IMG/VR virus record: IMGVR_UViG_3300002835_007162
Span: 1-39,867 of that record
DNA from: a virus
Direction: 5' to 3' (one strand)
Length of the DNA: 39,867 nucleotides
Part shown: positions 14,925 to 22,547 of the stretch, one piece after another
Layout of the letters: every line of letters begins with the position of its first letter
Numbering within the stretch: the first letter of the stretch is position 1
Program-made: the position numbers and the translations under genes
Notes under the pieces: generated by a model
Seen by the model: only the letters and a program-made list of their open reading frames with translations
What the model was told of the DNA's origin: nothing
Database searches by the model: none

Positions 14925-15304
14925 ATTTTTCTTTGATACCCTGCAAGGTTCAGCATGATCGAATATTGCTCGTAGGCCTTTTGCACAGCAGCGTTGGTAT
15001 GCCTGTAGTGTGCTTCTTCCCGTTCTTTGTTCATCAAGGTCTCGAACATGTCAATTTCTCCTTGACTATGCCGTTGCCATTTAAAGAAACGACGTTCCAT
15101 TTCTACAAGTGTGCGTAGTCGACCTTCTGGAATTTCTAAGGTAATGACCTGTTCAGTTTCGAACTCCACGATGTCATTGCGAATAATATCAGCTCGGGAT
15201 GGGTCTGTAAAGAAACGTGGAGGGTGATAACGTGCTCTACGTTTTTGGTCGTTAAGCACATTAACTTCGTAGTTGCGACAGAAGTCTTTTATTTCGTCAT
15301 TCAT
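14921..15304 (-). CDS. 127-residue helical phage protein of unknown function
   Basis: Charged and helical; starts MNDEIKDFCRNYEVNVLND and contains LVEMERRFFKWQRHSQGEID. No recognised motif. It overlaps the halogenase gene upstream by 4 bases and kdsB downstream by 4 bases, so it is translated as part of a halogenase-x-kdsB unit. It may be a phage core protein that happens to be co-transcribed. Confidence 0.65.
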   Translation of the reverse strand: MNDEIKDFCRNYEVNVLNDQKRRARYHPPRFFTDPSRADIIRNDIVEFETEQVITLEIPEGRLRTLVEMERRFFKWQRHSQGEIDMFETLMNKEREEAHYRHTNAAVQKAYEQYSIMLNLAGYQRKI

Positions 15305-16806
15305 GTTGTGGATGTTTTTGGTACTACAAAATTATTAAAATAATCTAAAATTTCTTTATGGGAAACAAACTCATTTGTCTGGACATGCTCAGGTGAGGAT
15401 AATATGTGAGGAACATAATACTCTTTCATGATATCATAATACTTAGATAAGTCTACCAGTCTCAACCCATGCAACACCTGCATCCAACTTCTATCAGTGA
15501 ACATACTAAAATCTATTTCGGGAGATTTGCCTTGATGCAGTTGCTCTAAAATTATTGCTAATCGTTCTGGAGGCGGATAATTCTTTTGAAAGTCTCGCCA
15601 AAACTCAGTGTCCTGACGTTTGGTCATGTAATGGAGATACACGAATTCTAATATGTTGGTGTTTCGATCAAGGCATCGCTTGTTGAGGTCTTCTTCAAAC
15701 TTAATATCGGTTGTGTTGAATCCGTCGCAATTTAAAAAATCAATAACATTCAAAGCACTGACCCAGATGTTTGTGGCTTCTAACGGTTCTAAAAATCCCG
15801 CACTCAGCCCGACTGCCATAGAATTTCCTATCTTGGCCTTTTCATAGGTGCCTGCTTCGAACTTAAAAATTTTAGGCACGGTAAGTTTTTGACCAAAAAA
15901 TTCCTCTGCTTCTTCGAGAGCTTCTTGATCTGAACAGAATTTTGAATTGTAAACATATCCGCACCCGTATCTACCGTTTACAGGAATCCGCCATATCCAC
16001 CCGTTCTTCATACAGAATGCATCGGTTACCGGTGAAATGTTGTTGTCGTGTTCGATAAAAAACGGCATGGCTCTATCGAGTCCGCAGCTGTCTGCATAAC
16101 TGTTCCACTTAACTTTGTGATGTTTGCCGATTACAAGTCGAGCAAATCCCGAACAGTCAAACACAAAGTCACATGCTAATTCGATGTCGTCGTCTAGAAC
16201 TATGTGACTGATAATTCTATCACCTCGAAATTCTTTAACCTTCGCATCTATATGATGTATGCCCTTGTTGGCCGCAAACTTTGATAGATAAGTTGCCAGC
16301 AGTCTTGCATCAAAGTGCAAAGAAAACTGGCCGTGATGATTTAAAGGGAGTGCGTCGAGGGAGGAATCTTTATCGGACCAAGTAAATGGCACACGATTTT
16401 CCTTAGACATTTTTTCGTATACTGATAAATCTTGTGAATCACTGTTAGCTATTGACTGTTGCAATGACAGTAACTTGTCAATCAAGTTTTGATGCACAGG
16501 AATAGGATTTTGTACTTCGTCTTTGTATATGAAACTATGGAAATAACTTTTCCCGTCGTTATTCCAATTAGCAAAATTAATTCCTAATTTGAATGTGGCC
16601 TTGCATTCTTTAATTAACTCTGTGATCGGGATGTCTAACATATCGAGGATATTTGTTAAGAACGGTACAGATCCTTCTCCAGCACCCAAAATACCAATTT
16701 CGCCACTTTCTATAAGTGTTATATCGTAATGTGGATAGAATTTTTTAGCAAGCAATGCGGTGAACCATCCAGCTGTTCCACCACCGATTATATAAATTTT
16801 TTTCAT
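15301..16806 (-). CDS. Flavin-dependent (tryptophan-type) halogenase
   Basis: 501 residues, usual length. GGGTAGW at residues 8-14 binds FAD; the catalytic lysine of the PrnA family corresponds to Lys73 in CKATFKLGINF; the halogenase hallmark WxWxIP appears as GWIWRIP at 269-275; and the substrate-side glutamate fits Glu340 in SAGFLEPLEATNIW. Family members use reduced flavin, oxygen and halide to halogenate tryptophan or other aromatic compounds. They need a flavin reductase, not seen here. Cyanophages are known to carry such prnA-like genes, but their substrate is unknown. A TATAAATA lies 5 bases before the ATG. The next gene upstream is a radical SAM enzyme. Confidence 0.88.
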   Translation of the reverse strand: MKKIYIIGGGTAGWFTALLAKKFYPHYDITLIESGEIGILGAGEGSVPFLTNILDMLDIPITELIKECKATFKLGINFANWNNDGKSYFHSFIYKDEVQNPIPVHQNLIDKLLSLQQSIANSDSQDLSVYEKMSKENRVPFTWSDKDSSLDALPLNHHGQFSLHFDARLLATYLSKFAANKGIHHIDAKVKEFRGDRIISHIVLDDDIELACDFVFDCSGFARLVIGKHHKVKWNSYADSCGLDRAMPFFIEHDNNISPVTDAFCMKNGWIWRIPVNGRYGCGYVYNSKFCSDQEALEEAEEFFGQKLTVPKIFKFEAGTYEKAKIGNSMAVGLSAGFLEPLEATNIWVSALNVIDFLNCDGFNTTDIKFEEDLNKRCLDRNTNILEFVYLHYMTKRQDTEFWRDFQKNYPPPERLAIILEQLHQGKSPEIDFSMFTDRSWMQVLHGLRLVDLSKYYDIMKEYYVPHILSSPEHVQTNEFVSHKEILDYFNNFVVPKTSTT

Positions 16807-16811
16807 GCAAA

Positions 16812-16819
16812 TATTTATA
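16812..16819 (-). promoter_or_regulatory. T4-type late box TATAAATA
   Basis: Exact match on the minus strand, 5 bases before the halogenase ATG, in the only gap between this gene and the upstream radical SAM gene. It would start transcription at or inside the start codon, so either the transcript is leaderless or the box is fortuitous in AT-rich DNA. Confidence 0.4.
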
Positions 16820-17897
16820 TGCTGTATTTTTGCATGAGTTTTTTATAACCATCTGCGTCCGCAGCTTTAGGGGCACACAATCCACACCAGCAACTGGACT
16901 TAGCACAGACAATATCGGGTAATGTATTAGTCTCTAGTTTTTGTTTGAGATCTTTTAATAATTCTTCACTGTTTTTTAGATATCCTAACACTCCAACTTC
17001 GCTGTCCAAATTCATTCTACAGTCTTTATTGGTATAAATTTCTCCGGTTGTTTGTCTTATGTACAGAAAGAATCGATTGACCGAGCAGGTCCAACCTTTA
17101 AATCTATTATTTTTAATGTATGTGGTACTGCTATCTACATCAGTACAAAGAATTTCACCACCACAACATGCTCGTCCTTTAGACGACAAATCGATACCGT
17201 TTTTAAAAAAAGATATCACCTTGGTAGTCATTGACACATGTTTAGTCCCGGTTAAGAATTCAGATTGTTCGGGAGTGTAATTGAATTTAAAATTGGTCCA
17301 TCCGTGATCTAATTGGCGTGTGATATATTTCACATCGTTGATTTTACACCATTCAATTTGATCTAAACACACCTGCCATTTTTTAGGATGCATGAGAACA
17401 GACACTTGAAAATTTTTATTGTTGTCTTTTAAATATTTTACATTTTGCCTAAACATATTCTGCTGCTTTACAAGACTTTCGGAATGAAAACTCATAGTAA
17501 AATAATCAACTACATCTGCAATTTTTTTCCAACGATCCGGACTGGTTATGCCATTAGTGATCAACCCAATATTGAGATTCCAATTATCATATAAAGATTT
17601 TTTATTTTTTATATATTGAAGTATTTCTAAAATATGAGGATGGAAAATACTTTCTCCGCCTTGTATATTCAACGTAGCAAATCTAATGTGTTCTGGTCGT
17701 GAACACATATATAAATTTAAATATTCTACGATAAAATCAACAGTACGAAGACTGTCTTCAAGGCTAGGATGATCCTGACTGTTATCATGCCCGTCGCCAC
17801 AATAGCTGCAATCTAAATTGCATTTTAATGTGGATTCCCATGCCACCTGAAATGAATGATGGGAATTAGTTTGATCGATGAAATTGAAGTCAGGCAC
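16815..17897 (-). CDS. Radical SAM enzyme with Cys-rich C-terminal domain (SPASM-like), family 1
   Basis: 360 residues from a GTG at 17895-17897; no ATG precedes the cluster motif. The 4Fe-4S/SAM motif is Cys26-x3-Cys30-x2-Cys33 (CNLDCSYC); NIQGGESIFHP is the GGE-type SAM motif. The C-terminal domain has RACCGGEILC, a GWTCSVNRFFL block, a later Cys, and CWCGLCAPK, enough cysteines for auxiliary clusters. The same block order occurs in 25581-26663, so the two are paralogues. Substrate unknown. It lies between thyX and the halogenase gene, on the same strand. Confidence 0.85.
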   Translation of the reverse strand: MPDFNFIDQTNSHHSFQVAWESTLKCNLDCSYCGDGHDNSQDHPSLEDSLRTVDFIVEYLNLYMCSRPEHIRFATLNIQGGESIFHPHILEILQYIKNKKSLYDNWNLNIGLITNGITSPDRWKKIADVVDYFTMSFHSESLVKQQNMFRQNVKYLKDNNKNFQVSVLMHPKKWQVCLDQIEWCKINDVKYITRQLDHGWTNFKFNYTPEQSEFLTGTKHVSMTTKVISFFKNGIDLSSKGRACCGGEILCTDVDSSTTYIKNNRFKGWTCSVNRFFLYIRQTTGEIYTNKDCRMNLDSEVGVLGYLKNSEELLKDLKQKLETNTLPDIVCAKSSCWCGLCAPKAADADGYKKLMQKYSI

Positions 17898-17911
17898 AAT
17901 GATTGTAAAAG

Positions 17912-18595
17912 TTATTTGGTAACTGTTAAATCGTTAGCCATTGGAAATATTTCCGCAATTACCTTTGCACAGGCCACAGCCACTTCTTGATGCTCTTTTT
18001 GTGTGCCGTTAGCACTTCGTAGCTCAATGAAATGAATCCATGATCGCAAGGTGCCATTCATGTATAAACGACTTTCTGTTAAGCCTTCTGGTAACACAGC
18101 ACGAGCTTGTTCTTTTGCTATGCCTTTAGTAACAGCCCACTCGTATGTTTCTTTTGTGAGTCTAATAATTTCGAGTTGTCTATTTCTCCACTCATCTTGT
18201 AATAATGCATGACCGAGGGTGCCGTCCAGCGGAACACTGTTCTGTCTGTTCTTTGGGTCTTGCAACCGTGCTTCTCTACATACGAACGACAGGTCTTTAG
18301 TAGGGTCAGCATATCGCTGACTGAATTCTTGGAAACTAAAACTTCTGTGTCGCAAGATTTGTCGTGCAATATCTCTTGTGGTTGTGATTTCGATACAGGC
18401 GGAGACCATTTCGAGTGGGCTCCAGTGTTGGTGTTTGACCAAGTATCTGATAAGTTTTTCTGATGTGTCTGTGTTGAGTTGATTGGAGGGATTGCTGACA
18501 CGGGCGCAATACGCAATGAGTTCTTGCGCATCTGTGAGGCCAAGCTCTGCAAATTCCTGTGTGGGCTGACTATAGCTGAGTAATCGAACATTCAT
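17912..18595 (-). CDS. thyX: FAD-dependent thymidylate synthase ThyX
   Basis: 227 residues. The ThyX signature RHRxxSxxxxSxR is present at residues 82-94 (RHRSFSFQEFSQR), with the C-terminal SRLYMNGTLRSWIHFIELR block. The enzyme makes dTMP from dUMP with methylene-tetrahydrofolate and FADH2, supplying phage DNA synthesis. An AAAGGGA site precedes the ATG. It follows a virion-type gene by 2 bases and is common in marine phages. Confidence 0.95.
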   Translation of the reverse strand: MNVRLLSYSQPTQEFAELGLTDAQELIAYCARVSNPSNQLNTDTSEKLIRYLVKHQHWSPLEMVSACIEITTTRDIARQILRHRSFSFQEFSQRYADPTKDLSFVCREARLQDPKNRQNSVPLDGTLGHALLQDEWRNRQLEIIRLTKETYEWAVTKGIAKEQARAVLPEGLTESRLYMNGTLRSWIHFIELRSANGTQKEHQEVAVACAKVIAEIFPMANDLTVTK

Positions 18596-18597
18596 TT

Positions 18598-19125
18598 TTA
18601 TCCCTTTAAAATCTTCATGATTTTCTCTTTTTCGAGAATATCTTTTTCCATTTCCACGTATTGTCTACGCAAATCTTTCAACTTGTCCCAACGCGATTCT
18701 AGTTCGGGATTGGGATGAAGTATGCCCAATCGTTCTTCAATTTTTTCAATAGCTTCTGTTAGACTCTTGCCACCAATTTTAATGTCGGCTCCTTTCTTCA
18801 TGGTCAGGCCATCGGCGTCAATGTGTACAGTGGTACCAGTGTTCCAACTTGTACCGTTAGACCCGGATGTTAAAAACTGTCCAGATGTACCAGTGGTAGT
18901 GTATGTGTACGGAACAGTAGTGCTACCAGTTCCTATAGTATACCCACCGTTAGATATCGTAGTAGATCCAACAGACCATAAAGATGAATCTATGGCAATA
19001 GTATCGGTGCCGTAACCAGAGCTTATAGTATAGCTAGGGGGAACGGCACCGTAACCGAGATCTAAACTACCCATATCCTGTGCAATGATGCCTGCATCAG
19101 GATCGTCGAGATCTTTCTTGCTCAT
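18598..19125 (-). CDS. Virion-type protein with Ser/Thr/Gly-rich region and C-terminal coiled coil
   Basis: 175 residues. An N-terminal acidic stretch is followed by a low-complexity Ser/Thr/Gly/Tyr region (about residues 30-95), then HIDADGLTMKKGADIKIGGK and a heptad-like coiled coil (residues 125-175, LTEAIEKIEERLGIL onward). The GADIKIGGKS(L) module ahead of such a coil is one I associate with structural proteins in T4-like marine phages. Probably a virion or assembly protein; no enzymatic motif. It follows the Hc1-like gene by 2 bases. Confidence 0.65.
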   Translation of the reverse strand: MSKKDLDDPDAGIIAQDMGSLDLGYGAVPPSYTISSGYGTDTIAIDSSLWSVGSTTISNGGYTIGTGSTTVPYTYTTTGTSGQFLTSGSNGTSWNTGTTVHIDADGLTMKKGADIKIGGKSLTEAIEKIEERLGILHPNPELESRWDKLKDLRRQYVEMEKDILEKEKIMKILKG

Positions 19126-19127
19126 GA

Positions 19128-19319
19128 TTACGCCTTGGCTTCTTTGCGAGCGTTCTTTTCTTCTGTGATTTCGTTGCGGCGAGCCTTAACTGCCTTGCCT
19201 ACTTCTTGAAGTGCTTTACGAGCACGAGTACCTGCGGCATTGTTACCTGCGGCAAATTTTGCATCTTCTGCCAAGAATGCTTCCATTGCTGCTTTTAGTT
19301 GTTCTACTGTGTTTGACAT
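19128..19319 (-). CDS. Hc1/histone H1-like basic protein
   Basis: 63 residues from ATG at 19317-19319, chosen over a longer frame to 19382 because AAAGGA precedes it by 8 bases and the longer frame would overlap the desaturase gene. The core (DAKFAAGNNAAGTRARKAL) carries the GNxAAxxRxR pattern of the N-terminal domain of chlamydial-type Hc1 proteins, followed by a helical Lys/Arg/Glu tail. Hc1 condenses DNA in chlamydiae; the phage protein could organise phage or host DNA. It has no long Lys/Ala tail of its own; a separate Lys/Pro/Ala tail protein exists at 3329. Confidence 0.65.
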   Translation of the reverse strand: MSNTVEQLKAAMEAFLAEDAKFAAGNNAAGTRARKALQEVGKAVKARRNEITEEKNARKEAKA

Positions 19320-19347
19320 TTTTTTTCCTTTATGTAAATTTACTGCT

Positions 19348-20118
19348 TCATCCAGTTTTGATATGATTAATAAACCACCCAATTAAATCCCATTCTTTCG
19401 GATTTTTTTGAGTCGTATATTCACCAGCAGCCCCGTGATGATTGTTATGCCAACCTTCTCCTAAACTGACCAGGTTGGCTATCCAGCTGTTAGTGCTGAA
19501 ATCTTTTGTGTCATAGTTGCGATAACCATGACTGTGACCTAAAACATTTACCATACTTGTTGTGTTAAGTGCAATTGTAGCAGGTAAACAATATAAAAAC
19601 AACCCCATTATTGGATTTATCAAAAATAAAATAATTACTGGTATCAGTAACAATTTAAAATAGTTATCGTGAATCCATCTTTGAAATTGATTTCTTGAAA
19701 GATCTTTTACATAGCTGATTGGGATTTTAACTTTCGGAGATCCGTATCCTGTCCACACAGCCACGATATTTCTAAAAGATAATTTCCCATTTCGATAAGA
19801 GCTATGGGGATCGTTTTCTTGATCGGAAAATCCGTGATGGGATCGATGTATAGCTACCCATGCAATCGGAGAACCTACTGTAGCGTATACACTTGTGATA
19901 GATAGAACTTTTTCTATAAACGGAGTTGTTGTAAATGAGCGATGAGTGAGTAATCTATGCAGTCCAGCACTAATGCCAATGGGACACAGGATCACAAACA
20001 TCAGATACGAAAGTATCAGCAGATAGGCCGGACCAGTAGTCAACGCATAATATATCGCAAATACAGACAACAGTAAGTTGATGAATTGTATAGTTCTAAT
20101 TTTTTGATTGGTAGTCAT
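19348..20118 (-). CDS. Membrane acyl-CoA/acyl-lipid delta-9 fatty acid desaturase
   Basis: 256 residues from ATG 20116-20118, which overlaps the upstream stop as ATGA and has GGAGG 5 bases before it. The three His boxes are complete: HRLLTH (54-59), HRSHH (91-95) and HNNHH (224-228), with further His in LGHSHGY. Hydrophobic spans flank them (residues 10-50, 70-90, 155-190). It introduces a double bond into fatty acyl chains with two irons, oxygen and an electron donor from the host. Fatty acid desaturases are occasional auxiliary genes in marine phages; this could adjust host membrane fluidity or make a lipid modification. Its neighbour upstream may be a GNAT-like acyltransferase. Confidence 0.9.
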   Translation of the reverse strand: MTTNQKIRTIQFINLLLSVFAIYYALTTGPAYLLILSYLMFVILCPIGISAGLHRLLTHRSFTTTPFIEKVLSITSVYATVGSPIAWVAIHRSHHGFSDQENDPHSSYRNGKLSFRNIVAVWTGYGSPKVKIPISYVKDLSRNQFQRWIHDNYFKLLLIPVIILFLINPIMGLFLYCLPATIALNTTSMVNVLGHSHGYRNYDTKDFSTNSWIANLVSLGEGWHNNHHGAAGEYTTQKNPKEWDLIGWFINHIKTG

Positions 20119-20729
20119 GGACCCTCCGATAATTCTTGCCATTGATCGTGAGATAATATTGTGGGATTCCATTCATCAAACAATCCTATCCGTTGTTCAT
20201 AATACACAAAATTTTGCCAACATTGCTGCACCATCCACGGGCAGGTTTGTATATATCCGTCTGGTTCAGTCCACATGTTATTGCTGGATTCACGCATCAT
20301 CTTTTTCCAAAGATTCCACCAACCCTTACCACCACGATTGCGATTCTGCATGGTAATAATATACAAGTCGTAATGGTTTATATCCATCAACGGCTTTACA
20401 ATTCTTTCGTGATGCAATTTATAAGACTCGATCATGTTGTGTCTACCGCATCGAAATTCAGGAAACAAATAAAGTCGATTGGCCATCCGGGCAACATTGT
20501 TTGGAAATTTTCCGTTGTTGTACACACCCGCCATTATAATAGGCTTGTCAGTGACCTTTTGGTAAACAACTACGTATCCACTGTGGTCTTTGATAACGAG
20601 ATTTTCTTTCGTATAGTTTTTTCGTAACCAGTTATCTTCTTCCAAGCAGATAGATCTTACTCGTTCGAATTCGTCACAGGTATCATGATAGATAACATGG
20701 TATGTGTTTTCATATGAAAAAACGCTCAA
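20115..20729 (-). CDS. GNAT-like N-acyltransferase candidate
   Basis: 204 residues from a TTG at 20727-20729, with AAGGA 7 bases upstream; no ATG lies nearby. A core of GYVVVYQKVTDKPIIMAGVY followed by NRLYLFPEFR resembles the strand-turn-strand of GNAT acyltransferases (use of an acyl-CoA or acyl-ACP donor); the acetyl-CoA loop is not clear. A Trp/Tyr-rich C-terminus contains GGKGWWNLWKKMM. It is coupled to the desaturase by an ATGA overlap. Identification is tentative. Confidence 0.45.
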   Translation of the reverse strand: MSVFSYENTYHVIYHDTCDEFERVRSICLEEDNWLRKNYTKENLVIKDHSGYVVVYQKVTDKPIIMAGVYNNGKFPNNVARMANRLYLFPEFRCGRHNMIESYKLHHERIVKPLMDINHYDLYIITMQNRNRGGKGWWNLWKKMMRESSNNMWTEPDGYIQTCPWMVQQCWQNFVYYEQRIGLFDEWNPTILSHDQWQELSEGP

Positions 20730-20745
20730 ACTATATTCCTTGTAT

Positions 20746-20854
20746 TGGTGTGGTCGGTAGGATTCGAACCTACAAAGCGATGTCTAAGACGTTGCCCTTG
20801 CCCAAATGCGTTTCACAACGGACCGGAGGTATACCAAGTTCCACTCACGACCAC
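20746..20854 (-). tRNA. tRNA-like RNA with encoded CCA, no standard cloverleaf
   Basis: Minus strand, 109 bases including CCA. The acceptor GTGGTCG pairs with CGACCAC, then discriminator A and CCA; the T-arm GTAGG-TTCGAAT-CCTAC is canonical. A 3-bp D-stem (GAG/CTC) can be drawn. The rest does not give a normal anticodon arm: the best is GTCCG/CGCAT, with a C.C mismatch and an 8-base loop containing GTG, followed by 32 bases before the T-arm that include an 8-bp hairpin with loop TTA. At 106 bases without CCA it is longer than class II tRNAs. It has its own sigma70 promoter. It may be a degenerate tRNA, an intron-bearing tRNA or a tRNA mimic. Confidence 0.55.
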
Positions 20855-20860
20855 ACATAC

Positions 20861-20889
20861 AGTATATAACCGCAAACACAAAAGGTCAA
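20861..20889 (-). promoter_or_regulatory. Near-perfect sigma70 promoter (TTGACC, 17 bp, TATACT) for the tRNA-like RNA
   Basis: Minus strand: -35 TTGACC (5/6) at 20889-20884, a 17-base spacer, -10 TATACT (5/6) at 20866-20861. The start site about 7 bases on falls at the first base of the acceptor stem. The plus-strand space 20855-20917 holds a weak GTTAAATA box (20900-20907) 10 bases before the next ATG and a 7-bp stem hairpin at 20878-20898. Confidence 0.7.
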
Positions 20890-20917
20890 GACTTTTGTAG
20901 TTAAATACTGTCAGAAT

Positions 20918-21946
20918 ATGACGCACGACTTCACCAAGATACCTTTTGATCGCATAGTAAGATTTGGACAACGTACCATGCTGGACAGACCGCTGTTCAG
21001 CATCAGTTGGATTTTGGGACGTTTCTGTAATTATAACTGTTCATACTGCTGGCCCTATGCTCGCAGTGATAGAATTGATTATCAACCATTCGAAGTATAT
21101 ACCAATGCCATAGATGAAATTAAACAGCAGGCACGGGCTAATGGATTTACTGAATTTCATTGGAGTTTCTCGGGTGGCGAGCCTACTGCTTATAAACAGC
21201 TGCCTCAACTCATGCGGTATATGCAAGATGATCTAGAAAGCACTTATCAAAGTATACACATGACCACTAATCTTTCACCTGGATCTAAGTGGTGGAATAC
21301 ATGGTGTGCTAACACAGACATGGTGCAACGTCGAAGTATCACAGCCAGCTTTCATGCAGAGTTTGCCAAGGAGCAGGAGTTTGGAGACAAGTGTCTGCAA
21401 TTGATCTACGAGCGGGTGCATGTCACAATAAATCAAGTCATGGTGCCCGATCAATTTTGGTCTCTGTATGAACGCTGCCAACGATTTCATGCTCGCGGAA
21501 TTAATGTAACACTGAAACCTCAGAGTGATCCCACAGCCAGTGGCATTGTAGATGGATATACCGACGAAATGATACATCTCATGCAGACAGGATTTCCACA
21601 GCAGTCGATAGACGGAGAACTTTATCAAATCGCATTATACGATGACACCGGCACAGAATATCTGTTTGATCAAGCAGAACGATTCAATGCATTTGGGTTT
21701 AATAAATTTCAAGAATGGAGTTGCAATAGTGGGTATCAAAGTGTTATAATAAGAAGTAACGAAGTGAAACGATCTTATAGCTGTCACGATCAACCCTTGG
21801 GAACATTGACTCAGGGATTTAAATTGTTTAGCAGTCCACAAAATTGCGAGACTGCCAATTGTGTGAGTTCAGCAGATTCTAAGATTCCAAAATGGAAAAA
21901 TATACATTTCGCAGAGAACCATGAAAAGAATAAATCTATCCAATGA
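20918..21946 (+). CDS. Radical SAM enzyme, operon A first gene
   Basis: 342 residues. The cluster motif is Cys37-x3-Cys41-x2-Cys44 (CNYNCSYC), preceded by WILGRF as in the family-1 paralogues; SGGEPTAYKQL is the SAM-binding GGEP motif. The C-terminal part carries Cys in EWSCNSG, SYSCHDQP and NCETANC, so extra clusters are possible. It differs from the family-1 paralogues (no RACCGG/CSVN/CGLC order) and is a related but distinct member. First of seven overlapping genes; no clear Shine-Dalgarno precedes the ATG. Substrate unknown. Confidence 0.83.
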   Translation: MTHDFTKIPFDRIVRFGQRTMLDRPLFSISWILGRFCNYNCSYCWPYARSDRIDYQPFEVYTNAIDEIKQQARANGFTEFHWSFSGGEPTAYKQLPQLMRYMQDDLESTYQSIHMTTNLSPGSKWWNTWCANTDMVQRRSITASFHAEFAKEQEFGDKCLQLIYERVHVTINQVMVPDQFWSLYERCQRFHARGINVTLKPQSDPTASGIVDGYTDEMIHLMQTGFPQQSIDGELYQIALYDDTGTEYLFDQAERFNAFGFNKFQEWSCNSGYQSVIIRSNEVKRSYSCHDQPLGTLTQGFKLFSSPQNCETANCVSSADSKIPKWKNIHFAENHEKNKSIQ

Positions 21947-22547
21947 TACTTTTGTAGACATACCAGATGGGCCCATCGGCATCAGCTGTTCTGGTGGAGT
22001 GGATAGTTCTCTGTTGCTGTATATTCTTATGGCAAATTGCACAGACATTATACATATTTTTACTCTTTCAAACGATCGCAAGGGAAGGGCTAATGCAGTT
22101 ATAGTTCCTAAAGTCATTGAACGGTGTATTCAACTCACTGGTAATTTAAATGTTATACAGCATTCGTATTATGCAGCAGATCAAATAGAAAATACCTTGT
22201 TTGATGTTCCACATGAGTATCTAAAAAATAAAACTATCAGTTGTATCTTTTTTGCGATCACCGCTAATCCTCCCGCTGATGTTGTTTTCGCAGCACAGGG
22301 TTCAGAACAGAGTAATAGAGATCCGTTGACAATTAAAAAAGAAATCGAATACGATGGGTTTCTGTATCAACCGTTTGTAAACAAAGATAAAAAAACAATT
22401 GCAGATATTTACAAACAATTAAATTTAATGGAAACTCTGTTTCCTGTAACACGTAGCTGCGAACAAATAGGGAAACTAGAGTACTACGACCATTGTGGCA
22501 AATGTTGGTGGTGTGAAGAAAGACAATGGGGGTTTGGTCGTGTCTGA
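21921..22547 (+). CDS. QueC-like PP-loop ATPase, copy 1
   Basis: 208 residues. The ATP pyrophosphatase loop SGGVDSS is at 24-30; four C-terminal cysteines (Cys180, 192, 195, 198, in CEQIGK and HCGKCWWCEERQW) match the zinc site of QueC. QueC makes preQ0 from carboxy-deazaguanine; related PP-loop enzymes adenylate carboxylates, amides or thiol donors. A paralogue with the same layout lies at 32541. Sequence between motifs differs from QueC as I know it, so preQ0 synthesis should not be assumed. It overlaps the preceding gene by 26 bases and the next by 8. Confidence 0.72.
   Translation: MKRINLSNDTFVDIPDGPIGISCSGGVDSSLLLYILMANCTDIIHIFTLSNDRKGRANAVIVPKVIERCIQLTGNLNVIQHSYYAADQIENTLFDVPHEYLKNKTISCIFFAITANPPADVVFAAQGSEQSNRDPLTIKKEIEYDGFLYQPFVNKDKKTIADIYKQLNLMETLFPVTRSCEQIGKLEYYDHCGKCWWCEERQWGFGRV

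Noticed and set aside
18118-18591. 157-residue minus-strand frame overlapping thyX
   Set aside because: It is another frame of thyX, which has the full ThyX signature; the overlapping frame has no family features.
20193-20627. 144-residue plus-strand frame
   Set aside because: Antisense to the GNAT-like gene, which is supported by a ribosome site and by coupling to the desaturase.
20746-20854. Assignment as tRNA-Leu (TAG) from the CTTAGAC loop
   Set aside because: The flanking sequences AACGT and ATCGC cannot form the anticodon stem, and this segment is better drawn as a hairpin with loop TTA in the extra region.
20746-20917. tRNA-like region as an integration (att) site
   Set aside because: No integrase gene and no repeated copy of the tRNA 3' end were noticed in the window.
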